DNA of 21,393 nucleotides from an uncultured Eubacterium sp. (GTDB lineage: Bacteria; Bacillota; Clostridia; Oscillospirales; Acutalibacteraceae), in contig CABQCC010000014.1 in assembly GCA_902462495.1 (NCBI GenBank), positions 1 through 21,393 on the forward strand. Reading direction: 5' to 3'. Positions 9,481 through 17,160 of this stretch are shown here, one piece after another; position 1 is the first letter of the stretch, and every line of letters starts with the position of its first letter. The position numbers and the translations under genes are program-made. Under the pieces are notes generated by a model. It did no database searches, was not told where the DNA came from, and was given only the letters and a program-made list of their open reading frames with translations.

Positions 9481-9610
9481 GCCTCCCCTTAAATGTAAGG
9501 GGAGGTGCCGAGTGCAACGAGGCGGAGGGGTTTTACTTACCGAAATTAACCCCTCAGTCGCACATAAAGTGCGACAGCTCCCCTTGCAACAAGGGGAGCC
9601 TAATCGGTAA
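9481..9610. repeat. Composite hairpin repeat element (REP/MITE-like)
   Basis: A 130-nt non-coding element made of nested perfect hairpins: CCTCCCCTT/AAGGGGAGG (9482-9490 with 9497-9505), GAGGGGTT/AACCCCTC (9525-9532 with 9548-9555), GTCGCAC/GTGCGAC (9557-9563 with 9569-9575) and GCTCCCCTT/AAGGGGAGC (9577-9585 with 9591-9599). TTACCGA at 9537-9543 also pairs with TCGGTAA at 9604-9610. The two outer hairpins have nearly the same sequence, so the element is itself roughly palindromic. It lies just past the stop of the PAS gene and can serve as its terminator. Related partial copies lie at 15448-15472 and 19821-19874. Confidence 0.8.
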
Positions 9611-9612
9611 AT

Positions 9613-10809
9613 TTATGACTCAAAATACATATCCAAATTTTTGGAGGTTATGTCGCTGATCATACCGATGAGCGACTTTTCGCCGGAGTCGAGTTCAACA
9701 ATTTTTCGCCTGTCGAGAACAATCAATTGCTTGCCGCTTTTTGTGCGGAGCGAGTAGGTTGCACGCAAAACTTTTTTATCGTTTTCCATATCGGATTCGA
9801 TTGCGTGACGGGCAACTTCCACCTCACGGGGAACAATCAATTTTGTCAAATCTCCGCCAAAATCCTCAAAAAATTCGGCTCTGGAATAGCCAATGAGTTT
9901 TAGGAAATCGCTGCTTGCAACGGTGAGCAAAAACGGCTCGTCATACGAAGTTGAAAACATCGGACCGGGAACACTTTTGAGCACCTTGAGAAGCATCTCT
10001 TTCTGCGTTTCAGCCTCTTTTTCAGCGGCTTTCAGCGCAGTTATATCGGTGAGCACAGCGTGAAAAATCGGGCACTTATCCTTTTTGTCGTAGCGCTGAA
10101 TATCCGAATTGAACTTGACCCACATATACTCATCCTTGTGAGTGATTATGCGAAGCTCCATATCAATCGGCTTCTTCGTTGCCATTGCTCCGCCGATTGC
10201 GGTGAGGGCACGACTCTTGTCATCGGGATGAACAAGGTCGCTGATTCGGTAACTGTCCCTCGACACGGTCTGCTTGGTTGTGCCGAAGAATTTGCAACAC
10301 GCCTCGTTTGCATAAAGCACCTCAAAACGCATATCGGAATTGACCTTGAACAAGCAAACACCACCCGTTACAAAATCGATGAGATGGTTCATGGTTTTTG
10401 CCTTTTCACGAAGTTGCTTGCTCTTTTTTTCAGACTTGCCGACATCGGCAAAAGTGATTTGGCACAGTGAACTGTCCTCATTATTCTTGGCAGTAGCGTG
10501 AACAAAATTATACTTAGAGGAATTATCCTTGAGGTACAAGTCAAAATACACATAAGGTGAATCTTTCTTGCAAATCTTGGTCACCACATCTTCTCTGTCC
10601 TGAGGAACAAGAATGTCGAGGAGCGACAATTTGCCCTGCTTAATCTTGGAATAGTGAATGCCGACAAATTCGCAAAAATGACTGTCTGCATCAACGACCT
10701 CAAAGTCCTTCTTTTTATCAACAACGCAAGAGAGGAATTCAACCTCAAATGCGAGTTCATCAGTATTGTCTAACATTATAAATGGATACACTCCGTTGTT
10801 AATAGTCAT
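9613..10809 (-). CDS. PAS-domain-only sensor protein
   Basis: A 398-residue soluble protein with three PAS-like modules (about 20-125, 140-262 and 270-392) and nothing after the third. Seen: PAS-type phrases such as VLYANEACCKFFG, DLVHPDDKSRA, FHAVLTDITALKAAEKEAE and LIGMISDIT, with short helical linkers between modules. No transmembrane segment, histidine kinase, GGDEF, EAL or DNA-binding domain is present. PAS modules bind small ligands or mediate protein contacts (family knowledge); what it signals to is unknown. Start is uncertain: ATG 10809 has AAGGA only 2 nt away and would leave a leader of about 14 nt, while ATG 10776 has GGAG about 12 nt away and a leader of about 47 nt. The gene is divergent from purL. 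Confidence 0.8.
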   Translation of the reverse strand: MTINNGVYPFIMLDNTDELAFEVEFLSCVVDKKKDFEVVDADSHFCEFVGIHYSKIKQGKLSLLDILVPQDREDVVTKICKKDSPYVYFDLYLKDNSSKYNFVHATAKNNEDSSLCQITFADVGKSEKKSKQLREKAKTMNHLIDFVTGGVCLFKVNSDMRFEVLYANEACCKFFGTTKQTVSRDSYRISDLVHPDDKSRALTAIGGAMATKKPIDMELRIITHKDEYMWVKFNSDIQRYDKKDKCPIFHAVLTDITALKAAEKEAETQKEMLLKVLKSVPGPMFSTSYDEPFLLTVASSDFLKLIGYSRAEFFEDFGGDLTKLIVPREVEVARHAIESDMENDKKVLRATYSLRTKSGKQLIVLDRRKIVELDSGEKSLIGMISDITSKNLDMYFES

Positions 10810-10829
10810 AGTCCTTAAACTATATTTTG

Positions 10830-10838
10830 ATTATAGCA
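10830..10838 (-). promoter_or_regulatory. Extended -10 promoter for the PAS gene
   Basis: On the minus strand the sequence TGCTATAAT (10838-10830) is an extended -10 element. No good -35 is seen at 17 nt (TTTCTT). Predicted start is near 10823. Confidence 0.55.
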
Positions 10839-10874
10839 CACCTATGACAAAAAAGAAACAATGTTCACAATTTT

Positions 10875-10903
10875 TTAACTATAAGTTAGAAATAAATTAT
10901 AAA
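10875..10903 (+). promoter_or_regulatory. Possible upstream purL promoter
   Basis: TTAACT (10875-10880), 17-nt spacer, TATAAA (10898-10903). Weaker than the proximal site at 10949-10977. If used, it gives a leader of about 106 nt in which no known riboswitch fold was recognised. Confidence 0.3.
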
Positions 10904-10948
10904 ATCGGCATAAAAAGGGACTAATTGTAAAAAAGGGGTGAAAAATCG

Positions 10949-10977
10949 TTGTAATCGACTATTAAATATGATAAAAT
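10949..10977 (+). promoter_or_regulatory. Promoter for the purL operon
   Basis: TTGTAA (10949-10954), 17-nt spacer, TAAAAT (10972-10977). Predicted start is near 10984, about 32 nt before the ATG at 11016, too short a leader for a purine riboswitch. Confidence 0.55.
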
Positions 10978-11015
10978 ATTATACACTAAATATTTATATA
11001 AATAGGAGCAAGTTT

Positions 11016-14000
11016 ATGAGCAAGGTTTATCGAGTATTCGCAGAGAAGAAAAAAGGTAACGACATCGAGGCTGTTCATATGTTGAACGACCTAAAAAACA
11101 ATGTTGGCATAACCGGACTTGAAGAAGTGCGCATCATCAACAGATATGACGCAGAGGGTTTGTCTGAGGAAAGCTTCAAAGCAGCCGTTAAGGGTGTTTT
11201 CAGCGAGGCTAACCTCGACGATGTTTATTATGAGGAAATCACATTTTCACCTGAATGGAGAGTGTTTGCAACCGAATTTCTCCCCGGTCAATACGACCAA
11301 AGAGCGGACAGTGCGGCACAATGTATTCAGCTTCTTACGGTAGGTGAGCGTCCGACCGTTACTTCGGCAAAGGTTATCGCAGTTAAGGGCGACATCACAG
11401 ACGCCGAGTTCGACAAAATCAAGGCATATGTAATCAACCCTGTTGAATCAAGACTTGCATCTATGGACAAGCCTGAAACACTCGACATCAAGAGTGATGT
11501 TCCGGCTGATATCGTTCGCATCAACGGCTTCATCAATATGACCGATGAAGAAATTGCAAAATACCACGCATCAATGGGCTTTGCAATGAGCATTGCGGAT
11601 TTGTGCTGGGTTCGTGACTACTTCAAGAATGATGAAAACCGTGACCCGTCACTCACAGAACTTAAAGTTATTGACACATACTGGTCTGACCATTGCCGTC
11701 ACACCACATTTGCCACCCAGCTTGACGAAATCAAGATTGACGAGGGCAAATATTCAAAGGCTATCGAAGAAGCTCTTGAGCAATATTTTGAGCTCCGCAA
11801 GGAAGTTTACGGCGACAGAAAAGACAAGATTGTTTGCCTTATGGATATGGCTTGCCTCGGCACAAAGGTGCTCAAAAAGAGAGGCATTGTCACCAACCTT
11901 GACGAAAGCGAGGAAATCAACGCTTGCTCCATTAATGTTGATGTTGAAATTGACGGCAAGGTAGAGCCATGGCTCGTTCAGTTCAAAAACGAAACACACA
12001 ACCACCCGACAGAAATTGAACCGTTCGGCGGTGCGGCAACCTGCCTCGGCGGTGCAATCCGTGACCCGCTTTCGGGCAGAGCATATGTTTATCAGGCAAT
12101 GAGAGTTACCGGTGCGGGCGACCCGACAACACCGTTTGAAAAAACTCTTAACGCAAAGCTTCCACAGGCAAAAATCACCACAGGCGCCGCACAGGGTTAT
12201 TCATCATACGGCAACCAAATCGGTCTTGCAACCGGTCAGGTAACAGAGCTTTATGACGAGGGCTATGTTGCAAAGCGTATGGAAATCGGCGCTGTTATCG
12301 GTGCATCACCAAAAGAAAATGTTATCCGTGAAGTTCCGCAAAACGAAGATGTAATCATTCTCCTCGGCGGTCGCACAGGTCGTGACGGCTGTGGCGGTGC
12401 AACAGGTTCATCAAAGGCACACGACAGCTCATCAATCGAAACCTGCGGTGCAGAGGTTCAAAAGGGTAACCCACCAACCGAAAGAAAAATTCAGCGTTTG
12501 TTCCGCAACAGCGAAGTTTCAAAGATGATTAAGCGTTGCAACGACTTTGGTGCAGGCGGTGTTTGCGTTGCTATCGGCGAACTTGCAGACGGCTTGCAGA
12601 TTGACCTTGACGCTGTTCCGAAGAAATACGAGGGTCTTGACGGCACAGAACTTGCCATCTCCGAATCACAGGAGAGAATGGCAGTTGTTGTTGACAAGGC
12701 AGACGCAGAAAAATTCATCGCACTTTCTAACGAAGAAAACCTTGAAGCAACAATCGTTGCAAAAGTTACGGACAACAACAGACTTGAGATGACTTGGAGA
12801 GGCGACAAGATTGTTGACCTCAGCCGTGACTTCCTCAACACAAACGGTGTTGTTCAGCACGCAAATGCCGAAATCGCAAGCATCGACAATGTTTCATACC
12901 GTGACGAAGTTCCGTCGGAACTTCAAGATATGAGCAACGCAGAAGCGCTCAAAGCAAACCTTTCAAGACTTGAAGTTGCAAGCCAAAAGGGACTTGTTGA
13001 AAGATTTGACGCATCAATCGGCGCAAGCACAGTCCTTATGCCGTATGCAGGCAAATATCAGCTCACACCCGAAGAAGCAATGGTTGCAAAAATTCCGCTT
13101 CTTGAGGGCGAAACCGACACGGCAACAGTTATGTCTTACGGCTTTGTGCCAAAGATTTCTCGCTGGTCACCGTTCCATTCGGCAGCTTTCGCCGTTACGG
13201 AATCACTTGCAAAACTTGCGGCAGTAGGTTGCAATCCAAAAGACGCAAGACTTACATTCCAGGAATATTTTGAAAAACTCGGCAACGAGCCAAAGCGTTG
13301 GGGCAAGCCGACAGCGGCACTTTTGGGTGCACTTTCTGCTCAAATCGGCTACAACACTCCGTCAATCGGCGGTAAAGACTCAATGAGCGGTAGTTTCAAC
13401 GACCTTGATGTTCCTCCGACCCTTGTTTCGTTTGCAGTCGGCATCAGCAAGGCAAGCGAAACCGCATCTGCACAGTTCAAGCAGAACGGCTCAACCGTTA
13501 AACTTGTTAAACTTCCTGTTGACGAAGCAACAGGACTTCCAAAATACAAAGAGGCTCTCGACCTTATGATTGCCGTTGCCGACGGCATCAAGAACGGCAC
13601 TGTTCTTTCGGCAAGCGTAGTCAGAGAGGGTGGCTCGGCAAGTGCTGTTTGCAGAATGGCATTCGGCAACAAGACAGGCTTTACCTTTGCTCAAAACCTT
13701 GACAGCAAGGATTTGTTTGCACCGCTTCAGGGCAGTTTTGTTCTTGAACTTGCAGACGAAAACGCATTTGACGGCGTTGTTTTGGGCACTACAAACGACA
13801 ACAGCGTATTCATCATTGACGGCACGGTTTACACCTGTGATGACCTCATTGAAGCGTGGGCAGGCAAACTTGAAAAGGTATTCCCAACCGATTCCGGCAA
13901 GCAGGCAAAGATGTACGAAGATGTGCCTCTTTACAAGGAGCGTTCAATCTTTGTTGCAAAGAACAAGATTGCAAAGCCGAGAGTGTTCATTCCTGCATTC

Positions 14001-14771
14001 CCCGGCACAAACTGTGAGGTTGACTCTGCCCGTGCATTCGAAAAAGCAGGCGCAGATGTTTCTGTTCTTGTTGTAAACAACCTTTCGTCATCTGCTATCA
14101 ACGAAACAATCGACAAAATGGCTGAAGAAATCGAAAAGAGCCAAATCATTATGCTTCCGGGCGGTTTCTCCGGCGGTGACGAGCCAGAGGGTTCGGGCAA
14201 GTTCATTGCAACAACATTCCGCAATCCGAAAATCAGCGAGGCTGTTCAAAGACTTCTCAACTGTCGTGACGGCTTGATGCTCGGTATCTGCAACGGCTTC
14301 CAGGCACTCATCAAGCTCGGTCTTGTTCCTTACGGCGAAATCAAGACAATCAACGAGGACGACCCGACTCTTACATTCAACACAATCGGCAGACACATTT
14401 CTTCTATGGCGTACACAAGAGTTACAAGCGTTAAGTCACCTTGGCTCTCAAGTGTAAACGCAGGCGATATGTTTGCTGTGCCTATCAGCCACGGCGAGGG
14501 CAGATTTGTTGCAAACGAAGATGTAATGAAGAAGCTCATTGAAAACGGTCAGGTTGCAACCCAATATGTCAACCTTGACGGCGAAGTTGTTGCCGATATG
14601 CCGTTCAACCCTAACGGCTCTGTTTGCGCAGTTGAGGGTATCACATCACCTGACGGTCGTGTCCTCGGCAAGATGGGTCACTGTGAGCGTAAGGGCGACA
14701 ATCTCTACAAGAATGTTCCGTTTGAAAAGGATATGCTTCTCTTTGAAAGCGGTGTAAAATACTTTAAGTAA
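11016..14771 (+). CDS. purL: Phosphoribosylformylglycinamidine synthase, large single-chain form
   Basis: Converts FGAR, glutamine and ATP to FGAM, the fourth step of de novo purine synthesis, in the cytosol. Seen over 1251 residues: an N-terminal PurS-like domain, the linker, and the synthase signature DTYWSDHCRHTTF (about 219-231). Two AIRS-type halves follow (FKNETHNHPTEIEPFGG; GGRTGRDGCGGATGSS). A class I glutaminase domain starts near residue 989 (PAFPGTNCE), with nucleophile Cys1092 in LGICNGFQ, the ISHGEGRF motif, and His1222/Glu1224 in MGHCER completing the triad. Length fits the large PurL class (about 1250-1300), so no separate purS or purQ is needed. Start: ATG 11016 with AGGAG 7 nt upstream; an in-frame ATG at 10938 lies upstream of the likely promoter -10 and was rejected. 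A CsoR-type repressor follows 14 nt later. Confidence 0.97.
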   Translation: MSKVYRVFAEKKKGNDIEAVHMLNDLKNNVGITGLEEVRIINRYDAEGLSEESFKAAVKGVFSEANLDDVYYEEITFSPEWRVFATEFLPGQYDQRADSAAQCIQLLTVGERPTVTSAKVIAVKGDITDAEFDKIKAYVINPVESRLASMDKPETLDIKSDVPADIVRINGFINMTDEEIAKYHASMGFAMSIADLCWVRDYFKNDENRDPSLTELKVIDTYWSDHCRHTTFATQLDEIKIDEGKYSKAIEEALEQYFELRKEVYGDRKDKIVCLMDMACLGTKVLKKRGIVTNLDESEEINACSINVDVEIDGKVEPWLVQFKNETHNHPTEIEPFGGAATCLGGAIRDPLSGRAYVYQAMRVTGAGDPTTPFEKTLNAKLPQAKITTGAAQGYSSYGNQIGLATGQVTELYDEGYVAKRMEIGAVIGASPKENVIREVPQNEDVIILLGGRTGRDGCGGATGSSKAHDSSSIETCGAEVQKGNPPTERKIQRLFRNSEVSKMIKRCNDFGAGGVCVAIGELADGLQIDLDAVPKKYEGLDGTELAISESQERMAVVVDKADAEKFIALSNEENLEATIVAKVTDNNRLEMTWRGDKIVDLSRDFLNTNGVVQHANAEIASIDNVSYRDEVPSELQDMSNAEALKANLSRLEVASQKGLVERFDASIGASTVLMPYAGKYQLTPEEAMVAKIPLLEGETDTATVMSYGFVPKISRWSPFHSAAFAVTESLAKLAAVGCNPKDARLTFQEYFEKLGNEPKRWGKPTAALLGALSAQIGYNTPSIGGKDSMSGSFNDLDVPPTLVSFAVGISKASETASAQFKQNGSTVKLVKLPVDEATGLPKYKEALDLMIAVADGIKNGTVLSASVVREGGSASAVCRMAFGNKTGFTFAQNLDSKDLFAPLQGSFVLELADENAFDGVVLGTTNDNSVFIIDGTVYTCDDLIEAWAGKLEKVFPTDSGKQAKMYEDVPLYKERSIFVAKNKIAKPRVFIPAFPGTNCEVDSARAFEKAGADVSVLVVNNLSSSAINETIDKMAEEIEKSQIIMLPGGFSGGDEPEGSGKFIATTFRNPKISEAVQRLLNCRDGLMLGICNGFQALIKLGLVPYGEIKTINEDDPTLTFNTIGRHISSMAYTRVTSVKSPWLSSVNAGDMFAVPISHGEGRFVANEDVMKKLIENGQVATQYVNLDGEVVADMPFNPNGSVCAVEGITSPDGRVLGKMGHCERKGDNLYKNVPFEKDMLLFESGVKYFK

Positions 14772-14785
14772 TCGGCAGGTACAAT

Positions 14786-15082
14786 ATGAGTGATTCAAAG
14801 CACAGACATCACCATCATCATTCCGAGGAGCACAGGCGTGAGGTTTCTAACCGCCTTGCCCGTGCCATCGGTCACTTGCAAAAAGTCAAACAAATGGTTG
14901 ACGATGACGAGGATTGCAGCGATGTGTTGGTTCAACTTGCAGCGGTTAAATCTGCAATCAACAACACCGGCAAGGTGATACTGAAAGACCATATGGAACA
15001 CTGCATTGTTCACGCTGTTGAGGACGGCGACACGGAGATGATTGCCGAGCTCAATGCTGCGATTGACAAATTTATGAAATAA
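14786..15082 (+). CDS. CsoR/RcnR/FrmR-family metal-sensing repressor
   Basis: A 98-residue all-helical DNA-binding repressor of the DUF156 family, which releases DNA on binding metal or on thiol modification. Seen: NRLARAIGHLQKVKQMV (helix 1), Cys44 in DCSDVLVQLAAVKSAI, and His69 and Cys73 in DHMEHC. The C-x24-H-x3-C spacing matches the Cu(I) ligands of CsoR; RcnR would have His in place of the last Cys. The N-terminus carries a run of histidines (H6, H8-H12, H16) that could bind further metal; RcnR also uses an N-terminal His. It starts 14 nt after purL with AGGT upstream, and ends 10 nt before a small membrane protein, so all three likely share a transcript. No copper ATPase or chaperone is nearby, so its target is not apparent. 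Copper sensing is inference from the ligand pattern. Confidence 0.88.
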   Translation: MSDSKHRHHHHHSEEHRREVSNRLARAIGHLQKVKQMVDDDEDCSDVLVQLAAVKSAINNTGKVILKDHMEHCIVHAVEDGDTEMIAELNAAIDKFMK

Positions 15083-15092
15083 AGGAGAAGCT

Positions 15093-15434
15093 ATGCCTAA
15101 TTTAGCACTCAGCCCAATGCTTATATTGGAAATTACAATCGCCTTTTCGTTTGTAATCACATCAATATTTATGTTCAAACCAAAGGGCAACGAAACCGTA
15201 CACATAATATTTTTCTGGCTTGCAGTTGCACTCAATGTACTTGTGACATTCATCAGCGCCACTTCTTTGCCCGACAACTATATGCGTGAGGTCATCATTG
15301 CTTGGTGCGGACTGATTATTTCCGCTGTCGGCGTAGTCATCCGCATTGCCAAAGGCAAAACAAGCGCTGTTGCAAACATTCTTGTTATGCTCTCCACAGT
15401 TTATGGCGTGCTCGGATATTTTTTGTTAGCATAA
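15093..15434 (+). CDS. Small four-helix membrane protein, unknown function
   Basis: A 113-residue hydrophobic protein not recognised as a named family. Seen: four predicted membrane helices (about 8-28, 36-57, 66-86, 91-112) joined by short loops, with basic residues at RIAKGK before helix 4. No signal peptide, metal-binding or catalytic motif stands out. Strong AGGAG lies 7 nt before the ATG, and the gene is 10 nt downstream of the CsoR-type repressor, which suggests one operon with purL. A transporter subunit or a metal-stress partner of the repressor is possible but unsupported. Confidence 0.75.
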   Translation: MPNLALSPMLILEITIAFSFVITSIFMFKPKGNETVHIIFFWLAVALNVLVTFISATSLPDNYMREVIIAWCGLIISAVGVVIRIAKGKTSAVANILVMLSTVYGVLGYFLLA

Positions 15435-15447
15435 ATTGCAAAAATTA

Positions 15448-15472
15448 GGCTCCCCTTGATGCAAGGGGAGCC
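15448..15472. terminator. Perfect 11-bp hairpin between convergent genes
   Basis: GGCTCCCCTTG (15448-15458), loop ATG, CAAGGGGAGCC (15462-15472). It is followed by TAATTTTT on the minus strand, so it fits a terminator for the ATP-grasp genes; on the plus strand the U-run is poor. Its stem nearly matches the right-hand hairpin of the composite repeat at 9577-9600. Confidence 0.75.
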
Positions 15473-15478
15473 ATTTAA

Positions 15479-16207
15479 CTATACATTCTTTATTATATAT
15501 TCTATATACCTATCTATAATGTCAATGTCGGTGAGGTCATAGACCATTCGTGCGCCGACGGTGTCCTCAAATTCATTGAACACCGCTTTGCCGTGATTGA
15601 ACACAAAATCAATGCCGTAATAATGTGCGCCGAGAGGTGTCACAAAATCAATGATTTTCTGCACTAAAGCTCGCTCTTCGGTTGACAAATCATACAGTTC
15701 CGCCCTGCCGCCGAGGCAATAATTTGAGCGAAAATCGGTGTCCGACACACGCAAAATCGAGGTGACGATTTCTCCGCCGAGCACCCACACTCGCAAATCC
15801 CGACCGAGGTCGGAAGCAGGTTTTTGGCACACCTGATTTTCATCGTATTCCTCTGCACTGTGGCACATCACAACACCGTTTCCGCCGTTAGAATTCTTCG
15901 GTTTTTTCACAAAAGGAGGGGTTGAATACCTTATCGGCATAATCTCAATTCCACATTTTTGCACAAAATCATAGCTTGCCTGTTTGTCGTTTGCAAGACG
16001 GGTAAATTCCGCACCATTAAAGACCTTTGCCCCCATTTTGCTGTAATAATTTGCAACCGCAAAATCATTGCTTCGGTTGATGACAACATCCGCCCGCACC
16101 CTCTCTGTCGGGTCAACAAGATCTGCGCCAAGCTGTTCCTGAAATTTTTTTACCACAAAGGAATTGCGTTTCGCTTCTTCGGGTGTATAAACCAAAATCG
16201 TTTTCAT
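15479..16207 (-). CDS. RimK-like ATP-grasp ligase, second of a tandem pair
   Basis: A 242-residue ATP-grasp protein predicted to join a carboxylate to an amine through an acyl-phosphate. Seen: N-terminal Rossmann-like part (MKTILVYTPEEAKRN...VFNGAEFTRLANDK), ATP-binding loop (FVKKPKNSNGGNGVVM), the RimK-type segment DLRVWVLGGEIVTSILR...DFRSNYCLGG, and metal-binding residues in GIDFV and NEFEDTVGARMVY (Glu212, Glu214 region). RimK itself is about 300 residues, so this is a short form. Its ATG overlaps the stop of the upstream ATP-grasp gene by 4 nt (ATGA), indicating translational coupling. Substrate unknown; no precursor-peptide gene or biosynthetic partner is seen nearby. Ends 6 nt from the hairpin at 15448-15472. 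Confidence 0.85.
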   Translation of the reverse strand: MKTILVYTPEEAKRNSFVVKKFQEQLGADLVDPTERVRADVVINRSNDFAVANYYSKMGAKVFNGAEFTRLANDKQASYDFVQKCGIEIMPIRYSTPPFVKKPKNSNGGNGVVMCHSAEEYDENQVCQKPASDLGRDLRVWVLGGEIVTSILRVSDTDFRSNYCLGGRAELYDLSTEERALVQKIIDFVTPLGAHYYGIDFVFNHGKAVFNEFEDTVGARMVYDLTDIDIIDRYIEYIIKNV

Positions 16208-17025
16208 ATCTTCTTCATTCTCTCTGATATTTCATCAAAAATCAACGGCGCAACATCCACGCCCGTTGTGTTCATAATGTTGATAATGTGGGCGTTTGAG
16301 TTGACCTCGCACACCGCACCGTTTGGCAAAATATCAACTCCGCCAAAGGTCAATCCGAGTTCTCTGCACGCCGCAACCGCCGTGGCAATTTCGCTGTCGT
16401 TCGGGGTGTATTCCTCGGCAACACCGCCGTTTGTGATGTTTGAGCGAAAGTCGTTTTTGTTGCTTCGCTTCATACTCGCAACCACCCTGTCGCCCACAAC
16501 TTCGAGCCTTGCATCCGAATTGTTGCACTCAACATATTCCTGCAAAAGAAACGGCTTGCCGTTGATGCAATTCATCACATCATCAACCGTTCGGCACAAA
16601 TGCACCTGCTCGCCGAACGAACCGCAACGCTCCTTAAAAACAACGGGAAGTCCGAGTTTTTCCACCGCCATATTCACAAACTGTGAATAATCCACGGCAA
16701 AAAACGAAAGCGGTGCAACAATTGTTTTCGGCTGGCTGAATTTATTTTCAAGGGCAAGATATGTTTTCGCCTTGTCGTCGCAAAGCTCAATTGAGCGTGA
16801 CGAATTAAAAACAGGAACACCCCTGTTTTCAAAAGCTTTTGCAAGAATTGTGTCCTTGTCCCAAAAAAGCACAAAATCGGGTTTTTCGTCCAAAAAAACC
16901 GCATTTTCGTTGGTCACAATCTCCAAATCTACACCTTTTAATTTAGCTGTTTTCAACAAATGCTCGTGCAGTTCGTTGTACTTTCCGCCGTGCAAATAGT
17001 GATTAACTACCAAAAAGCCGTGCAT
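16204..17025 (-). CDS. RimK-like ATP-grasp ligase, first of a tandem pair
   Basis: A 273-residue ATP-grasp protein, predicted carboxylate-amine ligase. Seen: N-terminal domain (MHGFLVVNHYLHGGKYNELH...FLVLFW-like strands, VPVFNSSRSIELCDDKAKTY), ATP-grasp loop (PVVFKERCGSFGEQVHL), FLLQEYVE, DARLEVVGDRVVASMKR, DFRSNITNGG, and metal ligands Asp231 (GGVDIL) and Glu240/Asn242 (CEVNSN). These match the LysX/RimK branch. It is a diverged paralogue of the coupled downstream gene; both conserve the DFRSN motif and the gene pair overlaps by 4 nt. Start ATG 17025 has AGGGG/GAGG just upstream. Characterised relatives add glutamate to ribosomal protein S6, to coenzyme F420 or to amino-carrier proteins; which of these, if any, applies cannot be told. 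Confidence 0.87.
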   Translation of the reverse strand: MHGFLVVNHYLHGGKYNELHEHLLKTAKLKGVDLEIVTNENAVFLDEKPDFVLFWDKDTILAKAFENRGVPVFNSSRSIELCDDKAKTYLALENKFSQPKTIVAPLSFFAVDYSQFVNMAVEKLGLPVVFKERCGSFGEQVHLCRTVDDVMNCINGKPFLLQEYVECNNSDARLEVVGDRVVASMKRSNKNDFRSNITNGGVAEEYTPNDSEIATAVAACRELGLTFGGVDILPNGAVCEVNSNAHIINIMNTTGVDVAPLIFDEISERMKKI

Positions 17026-17058
17026 TGCCTCGCCCCTTTTCTACATATTGTTTTAAAT

Positions 17059-17087
17059 ATTGTATCATTCTCACTTGAAAACTTCAA
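17059..17087 (-). promoter_or_regulatory. Promoter for the ATP-grasp pair
   Basis: On the minus strand: TTGAAG (17087-17082), 17-nt spacer, TACAAT (17064-17059). Predicted start is near 17052, about 27 nt before the ATG at 17025. It shares its -35 region with the opposing promoter. Confidence 0.65.
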
Positions 17088-17103
17088 CAAAATATTGTAC
17101 AAT
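17075..17103 (+). promoter_or_regulatory. Promoter for the AICAR transformylase gene
   Basis: TTGAAA (17075-17080), 17-nt spacer, TACAAT (17098-17103). Predicted start is near 17110, about 50 nt before the ATG at 17161. The 13-nt palindrome TTGAAAACTTCAA (17075-17087) contains the -35 boxes of both divergent promoters. Confidence 0.65.
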
Positions 17104-17160
17104 AATAGCCTATGGTAATTTTATTATAGAATAACTATCTAAAATTATAGGAGTGTAGTA

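Noticed and set aside
9481..9610. Repeated G/C-rich blocks considered as a CRISPR array
   Set aside because: The blocks are inverted rather than direct repeats, there are no regular spacers and no cas gene is near.
10864..11015. Purine riboswitch or PurR box upstream of purL
   Set aside because: The likely leader is only about 32 nt, and no conserved aptamer core or paired PurBox was found.
17026..17160. Graspetide precursor peptide gene beside the ATP-grasp pair
   Set aside because: The gap is filled by two divergent promoters and leaders; no short open frame with a ribosome site and a Thr/Ser/Asp/Glu-rich core was found here or at 15435-15478.
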